Assembly (NCBI RefSeq): GCF_037975245.1
Contig: NC_092566.1
Span: 16,535,001-16,595,000, forward strand
DNA: 60,000 bases
Direction of reading: 5' to 3'
Source of the DNA: Apostichopus japonicus
Lineage: Eukaryota > Echinodermata > Holothuroidea > Aspidochirotida > Stichopodidae
The notes beneath the pieces were generated by a model. It did not search any database. It saw only the letters and a list, made by a program, of their open reading frames with translations, and was not told where the DNA came from. Within the stretch, counting starts at the first letter, position 1. Every line of letters begins with the position of its first letter. Below, piece after piece: positions 59,760 through 60,000 of this stretch. A program made the position numbers and the translations under genes.

Positions 59760-60000
59760 CTGAGTGTGTAGAGGTAAAAAGGAGGGGGGGGGGGAGGGGG
59801 ATAACATTATTTACCAAACTGCAAAAACATAAAATAAAACAAATTAAAATGAAGAAAAAGAATTGGTCAAAGTTATTTCCCAATACCAGTGAGGTAATGT
59901 CATCCCCAAACTAGTGGGGAATTTTTTTTTAATTAAAAATTTTCATACATTTTCGTAACATTTGGTGATGACCTTATAAAAGGGAAAACATCCAGGTAAA

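Noticed and set aside
59306-59614. 102-codon plus-strand frame near the right edge
   Set aside because: No recognisable domain, and it lies in the intron antisense to the gene; composition looks random.
1-60000. Several separate small cadherin genes rather than one
   Set aside because: All 66 joins agree in phase, every linker spans an exon boundary smoothly, and no start codon with signal peptide or membrane segment occurs between exons.

Overview
The window is one piece of an intron-rich animal genome, carrying the interior of a single very large gene on the minus strand. I reconstructed 67 consecutive coding exons from 59759 down to 1163. All 66 exon joins agree in reading phase, and the joined frame stays open for about 3,588 codons. 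Neither the start codon nor the stop codon lies in the window. The A/T-rich sequence, introns mostly of 0.3-1.1 kb, many short non-autonomous DNA transposons and tRNA-derived SINEs suggest an invertebrate. A marine deuterostome such as an echinoderm is my best guess, but the sequence alone does not prove it.

The product is a secreted or cell-surface adhesion-type protein. From its N-terminal side (high coordinates) it has at least nine EGF-like domains, one per exon (59.8-52.7 kb). Next come two LDL-receptor class A modules in one exon (52.5-52.3 kb) and a tenth EGF domain (51.7 kb). After that, 28 complete cadherin repeats and part of a 29th run from 51.3 kb to the left edge. Nearly all cadherin repeats keep the calcium-binding motifs (DxNDN, DRE, xTDxD), but several linkers do not. 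No transmembrane segment, laminin-G domain, 7TM region or cytoplasmic tail is visible, so the C-terminal type is unknown. The EGF-LDLa-EGF-cadherin order is the reverse of Fat and CELSR proteins. The long cadherin array recalls the cadherin-23, Dachsous and Fat size class.

The introns hold the rest of the content: three hAT-type MITEs with target-site duplications (8.4, 23.8, 50.7 kb); a 165-bp TIR element with 6-bp target duplications (22.1, 25.9, 53.5 kb); an approximately 0.8-kb TIR element (58.2 kb, relative at 9.0 kb); an approximately 300-bp repeat with a hammerhead-like hairpin (3.7, 14.1 kb, fragments at 1.8 and 21.1 kb); SINEs (42.7, 56.7 kb); and an LTR-retrotransposon gag relic (16.1 kb).

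The most unusual pattern is that several tandem repeats sit exactly on 5' splice sites of this gene and multiply the exon 3' end and/or its donor: 12 units of 99 bp at 45.3-46.5 kb, an exon 3'-end repeat at 4.1-4.5 kb, a 187-bp duplication at 11.0-11.4 kb, donor triplets at 48.65 kb, a small duplication at 35.1 kb and an A/T-rich array starting 6 bp after a donor at 5.6 kb. In addition, a MITE at 25.9 kb duplicated the donor itself as its target site.
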